Assembly: GCF_003060885.1 (NCBI RefSeq)
Contig: NZ_QAIG01000013.1
Span: forward strand, 1 to 64,000
Length of the DNA stretch: 64,000 nucleotides
Direction: 5' to 3'
Source: Pseudomonas sp. HMWF032
Lineage (GTDB): Bacteria > Pseudomonadota > Gammaproteobacteria > Pseudomonadales > Pseudomonadaceae
Position numbers and translations under genes: made by a program. A model generated the notes under the pieces. That model ran no database searches and had not been told where the DNA came from. It saw only the letters and a program-made list of their open reading frames with translations. Below, one piece after another: positions 7,694 through 17,187 of this stretch (position 1 is the first letter of the stretch; each line of letters starts with the position of its first letter).

Positions 7694-8199
7694 GTAGCCA
7701 CGCACTGCTCAGCTCCTTGCTGCGCTACAAGGCCTGGGCCAACCAGGAACTCTTTGCGGAACTACAACGCCTTGACCCCATTACCCAGCACAGCGAACTG
7801 CACGCGGCCCTGCGCATTCTCAACCACATCCATGTGGTCGAACGGATCTTTGTCGCCAATCTGCAGGGCATCGAGCACCGCTACAGCGCTACCAACACCC
7901 ACGAAACGCCCACGCTGTCAGCACTGCAACAGGCGGTGGAGGAAACTGATCGCTGGTATCTGGACTATGCCGCAGGACTAAGCGCCGAACAGTTGGCCGA
8001 ACGCCTGAGCTTCACGTTTGTTGATGGCGATGCCGGCTGCATGAGCCGCGAGGAAATGCTCGCGCATATCGTCACCCATGGCGGCTACCACCGTGGCGCG
8101 GTCGGCCGGATCATGGCGCAGCTGCAACTGGCGCCGCCGCGCGATATCTACACGCGCTTTCTGCATGAGGACCAGCCGCAGCGGCGGAAACAGCAATGA
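7690..8199 (+). CDS. DinB/YfiT-family metal-dependent protein
   Basis: 169 residues from GTG 7690, chosen because GGAGA (7679-7683) sits six bases upstream and the start overlaps the preceding stop (GTGA); ATG 7684 is too close to that ribosome site. Four-helix DinB fold with metal-site histidines in 'LNHIHVVERIF' (about residue 38) and 'HGGYHRGAVGR' (about residues 133-137). DinB relatives include bacillithiol/mycothiol/glutathione-dependent transferases and putative hydrolases. Function here unknown. Last gene of the operon. Confidence 0.8.
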   Translation: MSSHALLSSLLRYKAWANQELFAELQRLDPITQHSELHAALRILNHIHVVERIFVANLQGIEHRYSATNTHETPTLSALQQAVEETDRWYLDYAAGLSAEQLAERLSFTFVDGDAGCMSREEMLAHIVTHGGYHRGAVGRIMAQLQLAPPRDIYTRFLHEDQPQRRKQQ

Positions 8200-8209
8200 G
8201 ACGGGAGAA

Positions 8210-8647
8210 TCAACCGCCGCGAATGTACTGCTCCAGCTGCTGAATCAGGCTGGCCTGGTCAGCAATGGTGTGTTTGACCAAGTCACCAATCGACAACAGA
8301 CCAATCAGCTCGCCGTCAGCCAGTACAGGCAGATGCCGCAGGTGGCGGTCGGTCATCAGTTGCATGCAGTAACTTGATGTGTCACGCGGGGTGACGGTCA
8401 GCACATCGGCGGTCATGATTTCGCTGATCGCCACATCAAACGAAGAACGCTCCAGCAACGCGACTTTGCGCGCATAGTCGCGCTCACTGACGATACCGGC
8501 CAAACGGCCTTTCTCATCCAGCACCACCAAAGCACCAATGCCCTTCTCGGCCATCAGCTTAACCGCGTCCAAAACCGAGGTACTGGGGGTCACGCTGTAG
8601 ACGGCAGCCTGGGGTTTGTTACGAAGAATCTCGGCAACTGTTCTCAT
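8210..8647 (-). CDS. CBS-domain protein
   Basis: 145 residues starting 'MRTVAEILRNK' at ATG 8647; a longer frame reading to 8761 is not needed. Two tandem CBS domains (about 8-65 and 75-132) forming one Bateman module, with typical 'GALVVLDEKGRLAGIVSERDYAR' and 'HLPVLADGELIGLLSIGDLVK' segments. Such stand-alone pairs bind adenine nucleotides and are common in Pseudomonas; target unknown. Convergent with the DinB gene, 10 bases apart. Confidence 0.88.
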   Translation of the reverse strand: MRTVAEILRNKPQAAVYSVTPSTSVLDAVKLMAEKGIGALVVLDEKGRLAGIVSERDYARKVALLERSSFDVAISEIMTADVLTVTPRDTSSYCMQLMTDRHLRHLPVLADGELIGLLSIGDLVKHTIADQASLIQQLEQYIRGG

Positions 8648-8794
8648 GCGGCGGCTCCTGCTCTGTTTCTTATTGAGACTCTGAGGATAGTGCGCGGGGC
8701 GAGTGTTGCCTGGCAACCCGACAGCCCGATCAGAGCATCTGTGTGCGCTCAGCGCAACCATTACAAACGAGCAAAGTCAGTGCCAAGCTGTACG

Positions 8795-10228
8795 TCAGTT
8801 GCCCGATGATGCCGGCAGTCGCAGACGTGCTTCAACCCCTCCCGCGACATTGCCAATGTGCAGCGTGCCGCCATGCAGCTGCATAACTTCCTCAACAAAG
8901 TTCAGCCCCAAACCGGTGCTCTTGCGACCGTTGCCGGGGCGCGGCAGCGAGTAGAACCGCTCGCTCAGGCGCGCCAGGGCGTAATCGGGAATCGCCTCGC
9001 CCTGGTTGAACAGGCATAACTCGACCTGCCCGCCAAGGGCTTGAGCGCTAAAGCGAATCAGCCCGCCCGACGGGGTGAAATCCAGCGCGTTATCCAGCAG
9101 ATTGGCCAGTGCCTGGCGCAGCAAAAAGGCCTCGCCGCAGGCGCTTAATTGAGCGCCGATGGTGTTTTCAATCTGCAGACCGGCGGCTGCGATGCGCGCC
9201 ATTTGTGCCTGCAACAGCGACTCGACCAGCGCGCGCAAAGGCACTGCCACTTGCTCTTCGAGGCCCTGGCGTTGTTCGACTTGAGCCAGGTGCAGCAGGC
9301 GCTCGATCAGTTGCTGCATACGCGCGCTTTCCTGCTCGATATTGGCCACGAAACGCTGCCGTTGCGCCGTCGGCATCTCGCTGTCGAGCAACTCGGCTGC
9401 GCCACGAATCGCAGCCAGCGGGCTTTTCAGCTCGTGGGTCAGGGTGTGCACGTAACGTTCGACGTAGGCTTTGCCTTCCAACTCGGTGCGCATGCGTTCA
9501 ATGGCTTCGGCCAGTTGCGCCAGCTCGCCACCGCGCACGCTGGGCAGTTCGGCACGTTGCCCGGCGCTGACCGCCTGGGCGTAGCGAGTCAGCTTGCGCA
9601 ATGCACCACTGAGCCACCAGGACAGCAGTGCACCGACCAGCAGACCGAGCACAATCAGGCCGCCGCCGAGCCAGGCCAGGCGCTGTTCGGAGCGTTCGAT
9701 ATAGGGCTGCAGGGTGCGGTTGGGCTTGGCCACCGAGACCACGCCGATGATGCGCTCGCCATCCTTGATCGGCGCGGCGACGTACATCACCGAGGAGTCG
9801 GGGTCGTTCGGGTCTTCCTTGGTCGAGCGTGCGCCGTATTCACCGCGCAGGGTCAGCAACACATCGTTCCAGCGTGAATAGTCCTGCCCCACGGCTGCGC
9901 CGGTCGAGTCGAGCAGCACCATGCCCTTGGCATCGGTGACATAGATGCGGTGGTTGACCTGGGTTTTCTCCACACCCCAGATCTGCGCCTTGGGCTGACG
10001 CTGACCGTAGGCTTGCAGCAGCGCGGGCAGGCGGCTCTGTTGCAGGCTGCCTGCCTTAACCTCATCACGCAGAATCTCCGCCAACAGGTTGGCGGTATCG
10101 ACCAGGGTTTCTTCGGTGCTTTGCCTTACGCCGGGGCGGATTTCGTCCATCACCGTGCTCAGCACAAACCAACCGGCCAGGCCAACAAAGAGGAAGTACA
10201 CGAGAAAGATGCGAATCCCCAAGGGCAT
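8795..10228 (-). CDS. creC: Two-component sensor kinase CreC
   Basis: 477 residues, membrane histidine kinase. First transmembrane span (residues 7-27), periplasmic sensor region (about 28-180), second span (about 184-206), HAMP, HisKA with 'THELKSPLAAIRGA' (phospho-His about 266), and an ATPase domain with 'NLLDNALDFT' and 'GLGLNFVEEV'. The length and pairing match CreC (PhoM). Its ATG overlaps the creB stop by one base within ATGA. CreBC responds to cell-wall/beta-lactam and carbon status in Pseudomonas. Confidence 0.9.
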   Translation of the reverse strand: MPLGIRIFLVYFLFVGLAGWFVLSTVMDEIRPGVRQSTEETLVDTANLLAEILRDEVKAGSLQQSRLPALLQAYGQRQPKAQIWGVEKTQVNHRIYVTDAKGMVLLDSTGAAVGQDYSRWNDVLLTLRGEYGARSTKEDPNDPDSSVMYVAAPIKDGERIIGVVSVAKPNRTLQPYIERSEQRLAWLGGGLIVLGLLVGALLSWWLSGALRKLTRYAQAVSAGQRAELPSVRGGELAQLAEAIERMRTELEGKAYVERYVHTLTHELKSPLAAIRGAAELLDSEMPTAQRQRFVANIEQESARMQQLIERLLHLAQVEQRQGLEEQVAVPLRALVESLLQAQMARIAAAGLQIENTIGAQLSACGEAFLLRQALANLLDNALDFTPSGGLIRFSAQALGGQVELCLFNQGEAIPDYALARLSERFYSLPRPGNGRKSTGLGLNFVEEVMQLHGGTLHIGNVAGGVEARLRLPASSGN

Positions 10229-10926
10229 CAGGCGTGCCTCGGCGAATAGCTGTAACCCAGGCCACGATGAGTTTGGATCGGCTCTGCCGCAGCGGCCACC
10301 TGACGCAATTTGGCGCGCAGACTCTTGATGTGGCTGTCGATGGTGCGCTCGTAGCCAACATCGGCGGCCACGCCCAGGCCATCAAGCAATTGCTCGCGGG
10401 AGAACACCCGTTCAGGCTGCGCCAGCAGGCTTTGTAGCAGGCGAAACTCATGGCGCGTCAGGCTCAGTAACTGGCCATGGTAATGAATCTGTACCCGTTC
10501 GCTGTCCACCTGAAACGGCCCACTGATCACGTTCACAACCGGGCTGACGGCCGGCGCTTCACGCGGGGCCATGCGTTTGAGGATGGCCTTAACCCTTGCG
10601 GCCACCTCGCGCGGGCTGAAGGGTTTGACCACGTAATCGTCGGCACCGATTTCCAAACCGACCACACGATCAATCTCTTCACTGCGCGCAGTGAGAAACA
10701 TCACCGGCACCTCGGAGAACCGGCGCAGGCGCTTGCAAGCCTCAAAACCGCTGATATCCGGCAGGCCGACATCGAGAATCAGCAAATCCGCAGGGTTGCG
10801 TTGTTGCTCGGCCAGCGCCAGCTCGGCGAGGCTCAGCCAGGTGGTGGTGAAGCCTTCGCTTTGCAGGGCAAAGATCAGGGTGTCGGCGATCGCGGCTTCG
10901 TCTTCGACAATCAGAATATGCGGCAT
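10228..10926 (-). CDS. creB: Two-component response regulator CreB
   Basis: 232 residues, OmpR family. Receiver domain (1-118) with acidic pocket 'VEDEAA', phospho-Asp in 'LLILDVGLPD' (about residue 53) and 'KPFSPREVAARVKAIL'; winged-helix domain (about 130-230) with 'LTRHEFRLLQSLLAQPERVFSREQLL' region. Directly upstream of creC in a two-gene operon. Predicted to activate creD and its followers. Confidence 0.9.
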   Translation of the reverse strand: MPHILIVEDEAAIADTLIFALQSEGFTTTWLSLAELALAEQQRNPADLLILDVGLPDISGFEACKRLRRFSEVPVMFLTARSEEIDRVVGLEIGADDYVVKPFSPREVAARVKAILKRMAPREAPAVSPVVNVISGPFQVDSERVQIHYHGQLLSLTRHEFRLLQSLLAQPERVFSREQLLDGLGVAADVGYERTIDSHIKSLRAKLRQVAAAAEPIQTHRGLGYSYSPRHA

Positions 10927-11065
10927 GGCGTCCTGCTCGTAACAACTCGGCGGGGAGCCTGCGGCAGGCTGTGCAAAGCGTCAAGGGCAGCCTAGGCTGG
11001 GCGCGCTGCAGGCCCATACGCGCGCCTAAATAGACAAGTGCAGCGCGAACATGGGCCGATCTGCT

Positions 11066-13096
11066 TTAGTCCAGCTTGAAGCGTGCCGTGTTCTGTGCCA
11101 ACACCCGGCTACCCTGCCCCAACTGCTCGGCCGCCGTGCTGACAGCCTGGGCCCCCTCAAGCAACACGTTGGCGGCCTGATCGACCTGCTGAATGCTGTC
11201 GTTGACTTCATCGGCCGTGGCCGCTTGTTGTTCCGCCGCCGTAGCAATCTGGGCCAGGCGATCGGTCACCAGCTGCACCGATTCAACAATCGCGCTGAGA
11301 TCCTCGCCCATGGCCAGCACGCTGCCGACATCGCCTTCAGCCTGACGCACGGCATCTTCCATCTGGGTGACCGACTGCCCCACCACACGGTGCAGATTAG
11401 CAACGGTATCGGCAATTTCGGCGGTGGAGTTCTGCGTGCGCTGCGACAGTGAGCGCACTTCATCGGCGACCACGGCAAAACCACGCCCTTGATCACCGGC
11501 ACGAGCAGCCTCGATCGCCGCATTGAGCGCCAGCAGGTTGGTTTGCTCGGCAATCCCCTTGATCACATCCACCACCCGGGTGATCTGCTCGGTCTGGCTA
11601 CGCAACTGTTGCAGCGTGGTGGCGCTGTCGCCCAGACGAATGCTGAGCTGGCGCATGCTCTGGCTGGTACGGGCGCTGCGTTGGTTGCTCTGGCTGGCGA
11701 TTTCGCGGGTCTGGCTGGCCTCAACCGCCGCCTGCTCACAGCTCTGCGCCACACTTTGCGCGGTAGCCGCCATCTGCGTGGCGGCGGCGGCAATCTGGCT
11801 CATTTGCGAACGCTGCTGCTCAACCGACTGCAAAGCGTTGCGCGCCTCACCATTAAGCACCTGCACGGTGCTTCCCAGCTGCTGGCTCTGTTGATTGACC
11901 CCGAGCATGGATCCACGCAACTGGCCAACCGCGGTATTCAGGGCCTGGGCAATGTTGGCCAGGTCGTCTAAACCATACACCTGCATGCGTACACGCAGAT
12001 CACCATCACGCAAGCCTTCAGCCGCCTCGATAATGCCGGCGGTGCCGCGCCGAATCGAAGCGTTGAGACAGAACAGCACATAGAGCGCCAGCAGGGTCAG
12101 CAGGCTGAACACAATGATCACTTCAATCATGCCGACCAACGCTTTGTGCCGGTACTCGCCCAGGCTCAGCGCGAACTGCGTATAAAGCGCACGTTGCAGA
12201 TCACGCAGCTGCGTTTCGAGTTCACTGACGCGTTGCACAAACTGCTCTGGGGTCAGCGCCATCGGGCTGGACTCGAACATGTCACGGTCAATGCCTGCCA
12301 GGAAGGCTTCGTAGCCTTGCAGCGCTTCGTCATAAGGAGCTTTCATCTGGCGCATCGCCTGGGGCGCTTCAATACCCAGGGTCGACTGGGCCTTGCGCAA
12401 CTGGCTGCGTGACTCATCCAGATTGCGACGCAAATCGCGAATCAATACCCGACTCTGCAGCGTGAAATGCTTTGACACCACCGCACCATAGCCTTGGCTG
12501 GCAAAGCTGCCCAATTGCTCAAGCAGGCGCGGCAAGGTGTAGGTGAGTTGCTCCATCATCAGGTACGTGTCGATATGCGGATCGAGAATCAGGCCGCTGT
12601 CAGTGGCCACCTGTTCACGCAGGGCCAACAGATTTAGCAACCCCTTCTGATAACTCTCCAGCGCATCGGGTAATGCCAATTTGCCCAACACATCCACGGA
12701 CAGCCCGGCCTTTTCGTTATTAAGACTCTGCAAGTGCTGGCGGGCATGATCCCCGTATAAGGCAGACTTGAGCGGCTCATCGAGCTTCAACAAGGCATTG
12801 TCCAGTTCATCGGTGCGAGCACGCAACAGGGCTTCGGCCGGTTTATCGGTGCCCTTCCAGCGTGACAGCAAGGTGCGCTGATCAATCAACTCCTGCTGCA
12901 CACCGGCCATCAGCTGCAACGCACTGATCCCTTCCAGCTCACTGTCAATAAACGTGAGCCGATACTTGAAGTTGCTGCTGATCACCCAAAGGGAGAACAT
13001 CAGTGGCAAGGCAAACAAGACAAACACCAACTGAAATTTGCGGGCGAAGCTGAACCGTTCCAGCAAACGCATACCGGGTTTGAGTACTCCAGTCAT
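11066..13096 (-). CDS. Methyl-accepting chemotaxis protein
   Basis: 676 residues from ATG 13096 (GAGG ribosome site upstream; a GTG two codons earlier is less well placed). Span at about residues 21-42, a ~280-residue periplasmic helical ligand domain, second span near 305-325, HAMP (about 328-380), then a long signalling domain with the hairpin tip 'AEQTNLLALNAAIEAARAGDQGRGFAVVADEVR' spread over about 515-550. No C-terminal pentapeptide for CheR docking. Ligand unknown. Single gene. Confidence 0.92.
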   Translation of the reverse strand: MTGVLKPGMRLLERFSFARKFQLVFVLFALPLMFSLWVISSNFKYRLTFIDSELEGISALQLMAGVQQELIDQRTLLSRWKGTDKPAEALLRARTDELDNALLKLDEPLKSALYGDHARQHLQSLNNEKAGLSVDVLGKLALPDALESYQKGLLNLLALREQVATDSGLILDPHIDTYLMMEQLTYTLPRLLEQLGSFASQGYGAVVSKHFTLQSRVLIRDLRRNLDESRSQLRKAQSTLGIEAPQAMRQMKAPYDEALQGYEAFLAGIDRDMFESSPMALTPEQFVQRVSELETQLRDLQRALYTQFALSLGEYRHKALVGMIEVIIVFSLLTLLALYVLFCLNASIRRGTAGIIEAAEGLRDGDLRVRMQVYGLDDLANIAQALNTAVGQLRGSMLGVNQQSQQLGSTVQVLNGEARNALQSVEQQRSQMSQIAAAATQMAATAQSVAQSCEQAAVEASQTREIASQSNQRSARTSQSMRQLSIRLGDSATTLQQLRSQTEQITRVVDVIKGIAEQTNLLALNAAIEAARAGDQGRGFAVVADEVRSLSQRTQNSTAEIADTVANLHRVVGQSVTQMEDAVRQAEGDVGSVLAMGEDLSAIVESVQLVTDRLAQIATAAEQQAATADEVNDSIQQVDQAANVLLEGAQAVSTAAEQLGQGSRVLAQNTARFKLD

Positions 13097-13262
13097 ACAC
13101 ACCTCAGCCTGTAGAGCACGCCAGCGTCAATAGCGTGGCAATTGCATACACAAGGCAAAAAACACGCCTGATTACCTGGCAATAAAATCTCATGCTGCGG
13201 TGAGCATAGTTGAGTGACCGGGGGCTCACAGCCGATGACAACATGCCTGGCACCCCGAGGTA

Positions 13263-14489
13263 TCAGCCCGTGATGCCGCTCCACAATTCATCGACGTTGC
13301 GGAACCCCCAGTTCTCGGCTGACTCACGCCCGACAATTTTGTCGCGGCCCACCAGCTTGTTGAGGTCGAGCACTTCCTGGGGGATCGGGGTTTTCGATTT
13401 GGCAGAAAAGAACACCTTGACCTTGGGCGCCAGCAAGGACTTGGCCTGCTGCTCCAGGACCACACCAATGCGTCCGCTCTCCAGACGCACCAGCGAACCG
13501 ACCGGGTAAATGCCCACGGTTTTAACAAAGGCCTGAAACACTACAGGGTCGAAATGGCCCTTCCACTCGGCCATCTTGCGGATCGACTCGGCCGGGTCCC
13601 AACCGCGCTTGTAGGGCCGGTCAGAGGTAATGGCGTCATACACATCACAGACCGCCCCCATGCGCGCATACAGGCTGATCTGCTCACCCTCCAGACGATG
13701 AGGGTAGCCCGTACCGTCGATCTTTTCGTGGTGGTGCAAACACACATCGAGCACCAGGGCACTGACCTGTTTGCTTTCCAGCAACATGCGTGAGCCTGCC
13801 TCAGGGTGGTTACGCACCGTGGCAAATTCACTGTCGGTCAGCTTGCCGGGCTTGTTCAGCACTTCGTTGGGGATGGCCATCTTGCCGATGTCATGCAGCA
13901 AGCCCGCCAATCCGGCTTCACGGACCTGGCCCTCGCTCAATCCCAACTGACGCGCCAGCGCAATCATCAGGGCGCACACCGCAACGGAGTGCATGTAGGT
14001 GTACTCGTCTGCATTTTTCAGGCGTGCCAGGCTGATCAGGGCATTCGGATGACGCATGACCGAGTCGGAAATTTCCTCGACCAGTTCGCCCGCCTGCTCA
14101 AACTGCAGCGCCTGCCCCATGCGCGCATCACTGAACATGCTGATCACCGCGGCCTTGGCATTGGCACACAGCTTGGCCGCACGGCGAACCTCGTCATCCA
14201 TCGAGACGGCCAGGCTGACCGGCGTGCTCTGCACCGCAGCCAGCAGGTTGGCCTCGGCTTCGGCGGCAACCTCTTCAGGGCTTACGCTGGCGGTGCCGTC
14301 TTCAACATCCAGGCCTTTGCTGACATCAATCCATAACTCGCTGATGCTGCTGCTCTTGATGCGTTGCAGGTCTTTTTCAGAGTTGAGGAGAAACTTAGAC
14401 TTCCAGAAGGGGTGGTCCATCCATGCGCCACAAAACTCGTGGATATACATACCGACTCGCACGTCGGCCACCGCAATGCACTTCAACAT
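13263..14489 (-). CDS. HD-GYP domain protein, probable cyclic-di-GMP phosphodiesterase
   Basis: 408 residues from ATG 14489. N-terminal DUF3391-like region (1-110), then an HD-GYP domain (about 150-320) with 'LLHDIGKMAIP' (HD pair), 'HHEKIDGTGYP' (GYP signature present) and 'DVYDAITSDRPYKRGW'. These keep the metal ligands and the GYP motif, so hydrolysis of c-di-GMP is expected. Cytosolic. Stands alone between the chemoreceptor and the acyltransferase. Confidence 0.9.
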   Translation of the reverse strand: MLKCIAVADVRVGMYIHEFCGAWMDHPFWKSKFLLNSEKDLQRIKSSSISELWIDVSKGLDVEDGTASVSPEEVAAEAEANLLAAVQSTPVSLAVSMDDEVRRAAKLCANAKAAVISMFSDARMGQALQFEQAGELVEEISDSVMRHPNALISLARLKNADEYTYMHSVAVCALMIALARQLGLSEGQVREAGLAGLLHDIGKMAIPNEVLNKPGKLTDSEFATVRNHPEAGSRMLLESKQVSALVLDVCLHHHEKIDGTGYPHRLEGEQISLYARMGAVCDVYDAITSDRPYKRGWDPAESIRKMAEWKGHFDPVVFQAFVKTVGIYPVGSLVRLESGRIGVVLEQQAKSLLAPKVKVFFSAKSKTPIPQEVLDLNKLVGRDKIVGRESAENWGFRNVDELWSGITG

Positions 14490-14667
14490 GGACTGCACTC
14501 AAATGAGGTCAAAACTAAGGCTTAGCAGTCAGTTTAGCTGACCAGTCAGAATGCATTGTTATGGCCACGCCAGTTAATGGCAATAGGCTGCAGGCCGCCT
14601 GGGACGGGCTTGGAAGCTATGACACGAGTGCTTATCATTGCCGCTCTCGCGCACACAAGGAGTTGCC

Positions 14668-15555
14668 ATGCGCCCCCTGATCACAGGGCTAAGTGTCCTC
14701 ATTCTGCTGCTGCTCAATACGCTGGCCCTGATCGTCCCGCTGCTGCTGATCGCCCTAGGCAAGTTCGTCCTGCCAGGCAAGGCCCTGAAAACGGCCAGTT
14801 CGCGCGGCGTAATGTGGGTGGCGGAAACCTGGGCGGAGATCAACAAGCTGATCTTTGCCGCCCTACTGCCCGTGCGCTGGGATATTCGCGGCAGCGCTGA
14901 CCTGCGCCCAAGCACCTCCTACCTGGTTATCAGCAACCATCAGTCCTGGGTGGATATTCCAGCGCTGGTGCAGGCATTCAACCGCAAAACACCGTATTTC
15001 AAGTTCTTCCTCAAGCAGGAGCTGATTTGGGTGCCCTTCCTTGGGCTGGCCTTCTGGGCGCTGGATTACCCCTTTATGAAGCGTTACTCCAAAGCGTTTC
15101 TGGCCAAGCACCCGCACATGCTGGGCAAGGACCTGGAAATCACCAAGCAGGCCTGTGAGAAGTTCAAGGACCTGCCGGTGACCGTGGTCAACTACCTCGA
15201 AGGCACCCGCTTTACCCCGGCCAAGCAGGCGCAACAGGGCTCACCCTTCCAATACCTGCTCAAGCCCAAGGCCGGCGGCGTGGCCTTTGTGCTGGCGGCA
15301 TTGGGTGAGCAGCTGGATAAAGTGCTGGACGTGACCCTGGTGTACCCCGGCACCCGCACTCCCGGTTTCTGGGCGCTGATCAGCGGACAGGTGGACAAGG
15401 TGATCGTCGATATCCAGACCCGCGAGCTGGACCCGGCACTGTGGCAGGGCGATTACGAAAACGACCCAATCTTCCGCCAGTATGTGCAGAACTGGGTGAA
15501 CACACTCTGGGAAGACAAGGATGCGCGGATTGCGCAGATTCGCGCGGAGCTGTGA
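14668..15555 (+). CDS. 1-acyl-glycerol-3-phosphate acyltransferase family protein (YihG type)
   Basis: 295 residues from ATG 14668 with AAGGAG upstream. N-terminal membrane segment (residues 5-30). PlsC block I 'NHQSWVDIPAL' (HX4D), block II 'FFLKQELIWVPFLG' and block III 'VVNYLEGTRFTP' are all intact. This is the YihG/LCLAT1-like branch that acylates lysophosphatidic acid in phospholipid synthesis; YihG-type enzymes tune acyl composition. Single gene; a palindromic repeat follows its stop. Confidence 0.87.
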   Translation: MRPLITGLSVLILLLLNTLALIVPLLLIALGKFVLPGKALKTASSRGVMWVAETWAEINKLIFAALLPVRWDIRGSADLRPSTSYLVISNHQSWVDIPALVQAFNRKTPYFKFFLKQELIWVPFLGLAFWALDYPFMKRYSKAFLAKHPHMLGKDLEITKQACEKFKDLPVTVVNYLEGTRFTPAKQAQQGSPFQYLLKPKAGGVAFVLAALGEQLDKVLDVTLVYPGTRTPGFWALISGQVDKVIVDIQTRELDPALWQGDYENDPIFRQYVQNWVNTLWEDKDARIAQIRAEL

Positions 15556-15569
15556 GGTTTTTGGCGCGG

Positions 15570-15687
15570 CAAAAGCCCCTCCCACAAGAGCACTGCAAAT
15601 CTGTGGGAGGGGCTGGGCAGCACACCGTTTTAGCCAAAGATAAAGCCCTGTGGGAAGGGCTGGGCGGCATCCGCTTTAGCCGCGACG
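15570..15687. repeat. REP-like palindromic repeats between acyltransferase and fdhA
   Basis: AAGCCCCTCCCAC and GTGGGAGGGGCT form an inverted pair (15570-15612), followed by a second GTGGGAAGGGCTGGGCGGCA copy running into CTTTAGCCGCGAC. The same words recur at 18074-18139 and 38332-38403. They lie between two converging genes and may also help end both transcripts. Confidence 0.75.
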
Positions 15688-15703
15688 GTTTAATGACCGC
15701 TGA

Positions 15704-16903
15704 TCAAGCCGCGCTGAACAGCTTGTGCGGATCAATCACGAATTTCTTCGGCACGCCGGCATCGAACTCGCCGTAACCACGCGGCGCGTCGTCCAGGCTG
15801 ATGACCTGCACGCCCACCACTTCGGCGATATTGATACGGTCCCACATGATCGCCTGCATCAACTGGCGGTTGTACTTCATCACCGGGGTCTGGCCGGTGT
15901 GGAAGCTGTGGGATTTGGCCCAGCCGAGGCCAAAGCGGATGCTCAGGCTGCCGATTTTGGCAGCGGCGTCCACCGCGCCCGGATCTTCGGTGACATACAG
16001 ACCGGGAATGCCGATCTTGCCGGCCACGCGCACCACACCCATCAACGAGTTGAGCACCGTGGCCGGCGCTTCGTGTTGCACGCCTGCATGGCCGTGGCCA
16101 CGGGCCTCGAAGCCCACCGCATCCACCGCACAATCGACTTCCGGCTCGCCCAGCAGCGCGGCGATCTGTTCGTGCAGCGGGGTGTCTTGCGACAGGTCGG
16201 CAATCTCGAAGCCCACTGCCTTGGCGTGGGCCAGGCGCACCGGGTTGACGTCACCGACAATCACCACGGCCGCACCGAGCAAGCGTGCCGAGGCAGCCGC
16301 AGCCAGACCGACCGGGCCCGCACCGGCGATATACACCGTGCTGCCAGGGCCAACGCCCGCCGTCACCGCACCGTGGTAGCCGGTGGGCAGGATGTCGGAC
16401 AGGCAGGTGAGGTCGCGGATCTTCTCCATGGCCTTGTCGCGATCCGGCAGTTTCAGCAGGTTGAAGTCGGCGTACGGCACCATGGCGTATTCGGCCTGAC
16501 CACCGGTCCAGTCGCCCATGTCGACATAGCCATAAGCACCGCCAGCACGTGCCGGGTTGACCGACAGGCACACGCCCGTGTGTTGCTCTTTGCACGAACG
16601 GCAGCGACCGCAGGCGACGTTGAACGGCACCGAGACCAGATCACCAATTTTCAGGTTTTCCACGTCGCGGCCCTTCTCGATCACCTCGCCGGTGATTTCG
16701 TGGCCCAGCACCAGGCCGGTTTGCGCCGTGGTGCGGCCGCGGACCATGTGCTGGTCGGAGCCGCAGATATTGGTGGAGACCACACGCAGGATGACCCCGT
16801 GCTCGATCTTGCGACCGCGCGGGTCCTGCATTTTTGGATAGTCGATTTTCTGCACTTCGACCTTGCCAGCGCCGAGATAGACGACGCCACGATTACCAGA
16901 CAT
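15704..16903 (-). CDS. fdhA: Glutathione-independent formaldehyde dehydrogenase FdhA
   Basis: 399 residues from ATG 16903 (AAGGAG upstream), the exact size of P. putida formaldehyde dehydrogenase. Zinc medium-chain dehydrogenase: catalytic-zinc segment 'STNICGSDQH' and 'LGHEITGEV', structural-zinc cysteines in 'CGRCRSCKEQHTGVC', and NAD-binding 'IAGAGPVGLAAA'. Oxidises formaldehyde to formate with tightly bound NAD. Here it clears formaldehyde released by dimethylglycine and sarcosine demethylation. Downstream of purU and the sox genes on the same strand, but separated by 284 bases holding two palindromes, so it may have its own promoter. Confidence 0.95.
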   Translation of the reverse strand: MSGNRGVVYLGAGKVEVQKIDYPKMQDPRGRKIEHGVILRVVSTNICGSDQHMVRGRTTAQTGLVLGHEITGEVIEKGRDVENLKIGDLVSVPFNVACGRCRSCKEQHTGVCLSVNPARAGGAYGYVDMGDWTGGQAEYAMVPYADFNLLKLPDRDKAMEKIRDLTCLSDILPTGYHGAVTAGVGPGSTVYIAGAGPVGLAAAASARLLGAAVVIVGDVNPVRLAHAKAVGFEIADLSQDTPLHEQIAALLGEPEVDCAVDAVGFEARGHGHAGVQHEAPATVLNSLMGVVRVAGKIGIPGLYVTEDPGAVDAAAKIGSLSIRFGLGWAKSHSFHTGQTPVMKYNRQLMQAIMWDRINIAEVVGVQVISLDDAPRGYGEFDAGVPKKFVIDPHKLFSAA

Positions 16904-17020
16904 ACGTATTTCTCCTTTCTTGTTGTGAATACAAAGGCGCAGCCAACGGTCGCGCAGCCTTGTACTGGAGTTTGTGTCTGTTGCCGAGTGGGCCGAGAAC
17001 TTGGCAGTCGGCATCACCCG

Positions 17021-17171
17021 TAGCCCGGATGCAATCCGGGGAGAATCTGTGTGGCACTCGCCACTCCCGGATTACATCCGGGCTACACCCCTGCGATATC
17101 CATCACTCGATCGTAGGAGCGGGCCATGCCCGCGATAGGCCATAAACATCGCGGGCATGGGCCGTTTCTAC
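17021..17171. repeat. Two palindromic repeats between fdhA and purU
   Basis: TAGCCCGGATGCAATCCGGG (17021-17040) pairs with its near complement at 17066-17085; then GTAGGAGCGGGCCATGCCCG (17113-17132) pairs with the segment 17148-17171. Both are common Pseudomonas intergenic palindromes and fill most of this gap. Confidence 0.75.
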
Positions 17172-17187
17172 AGCCTTGAGCCCAGGG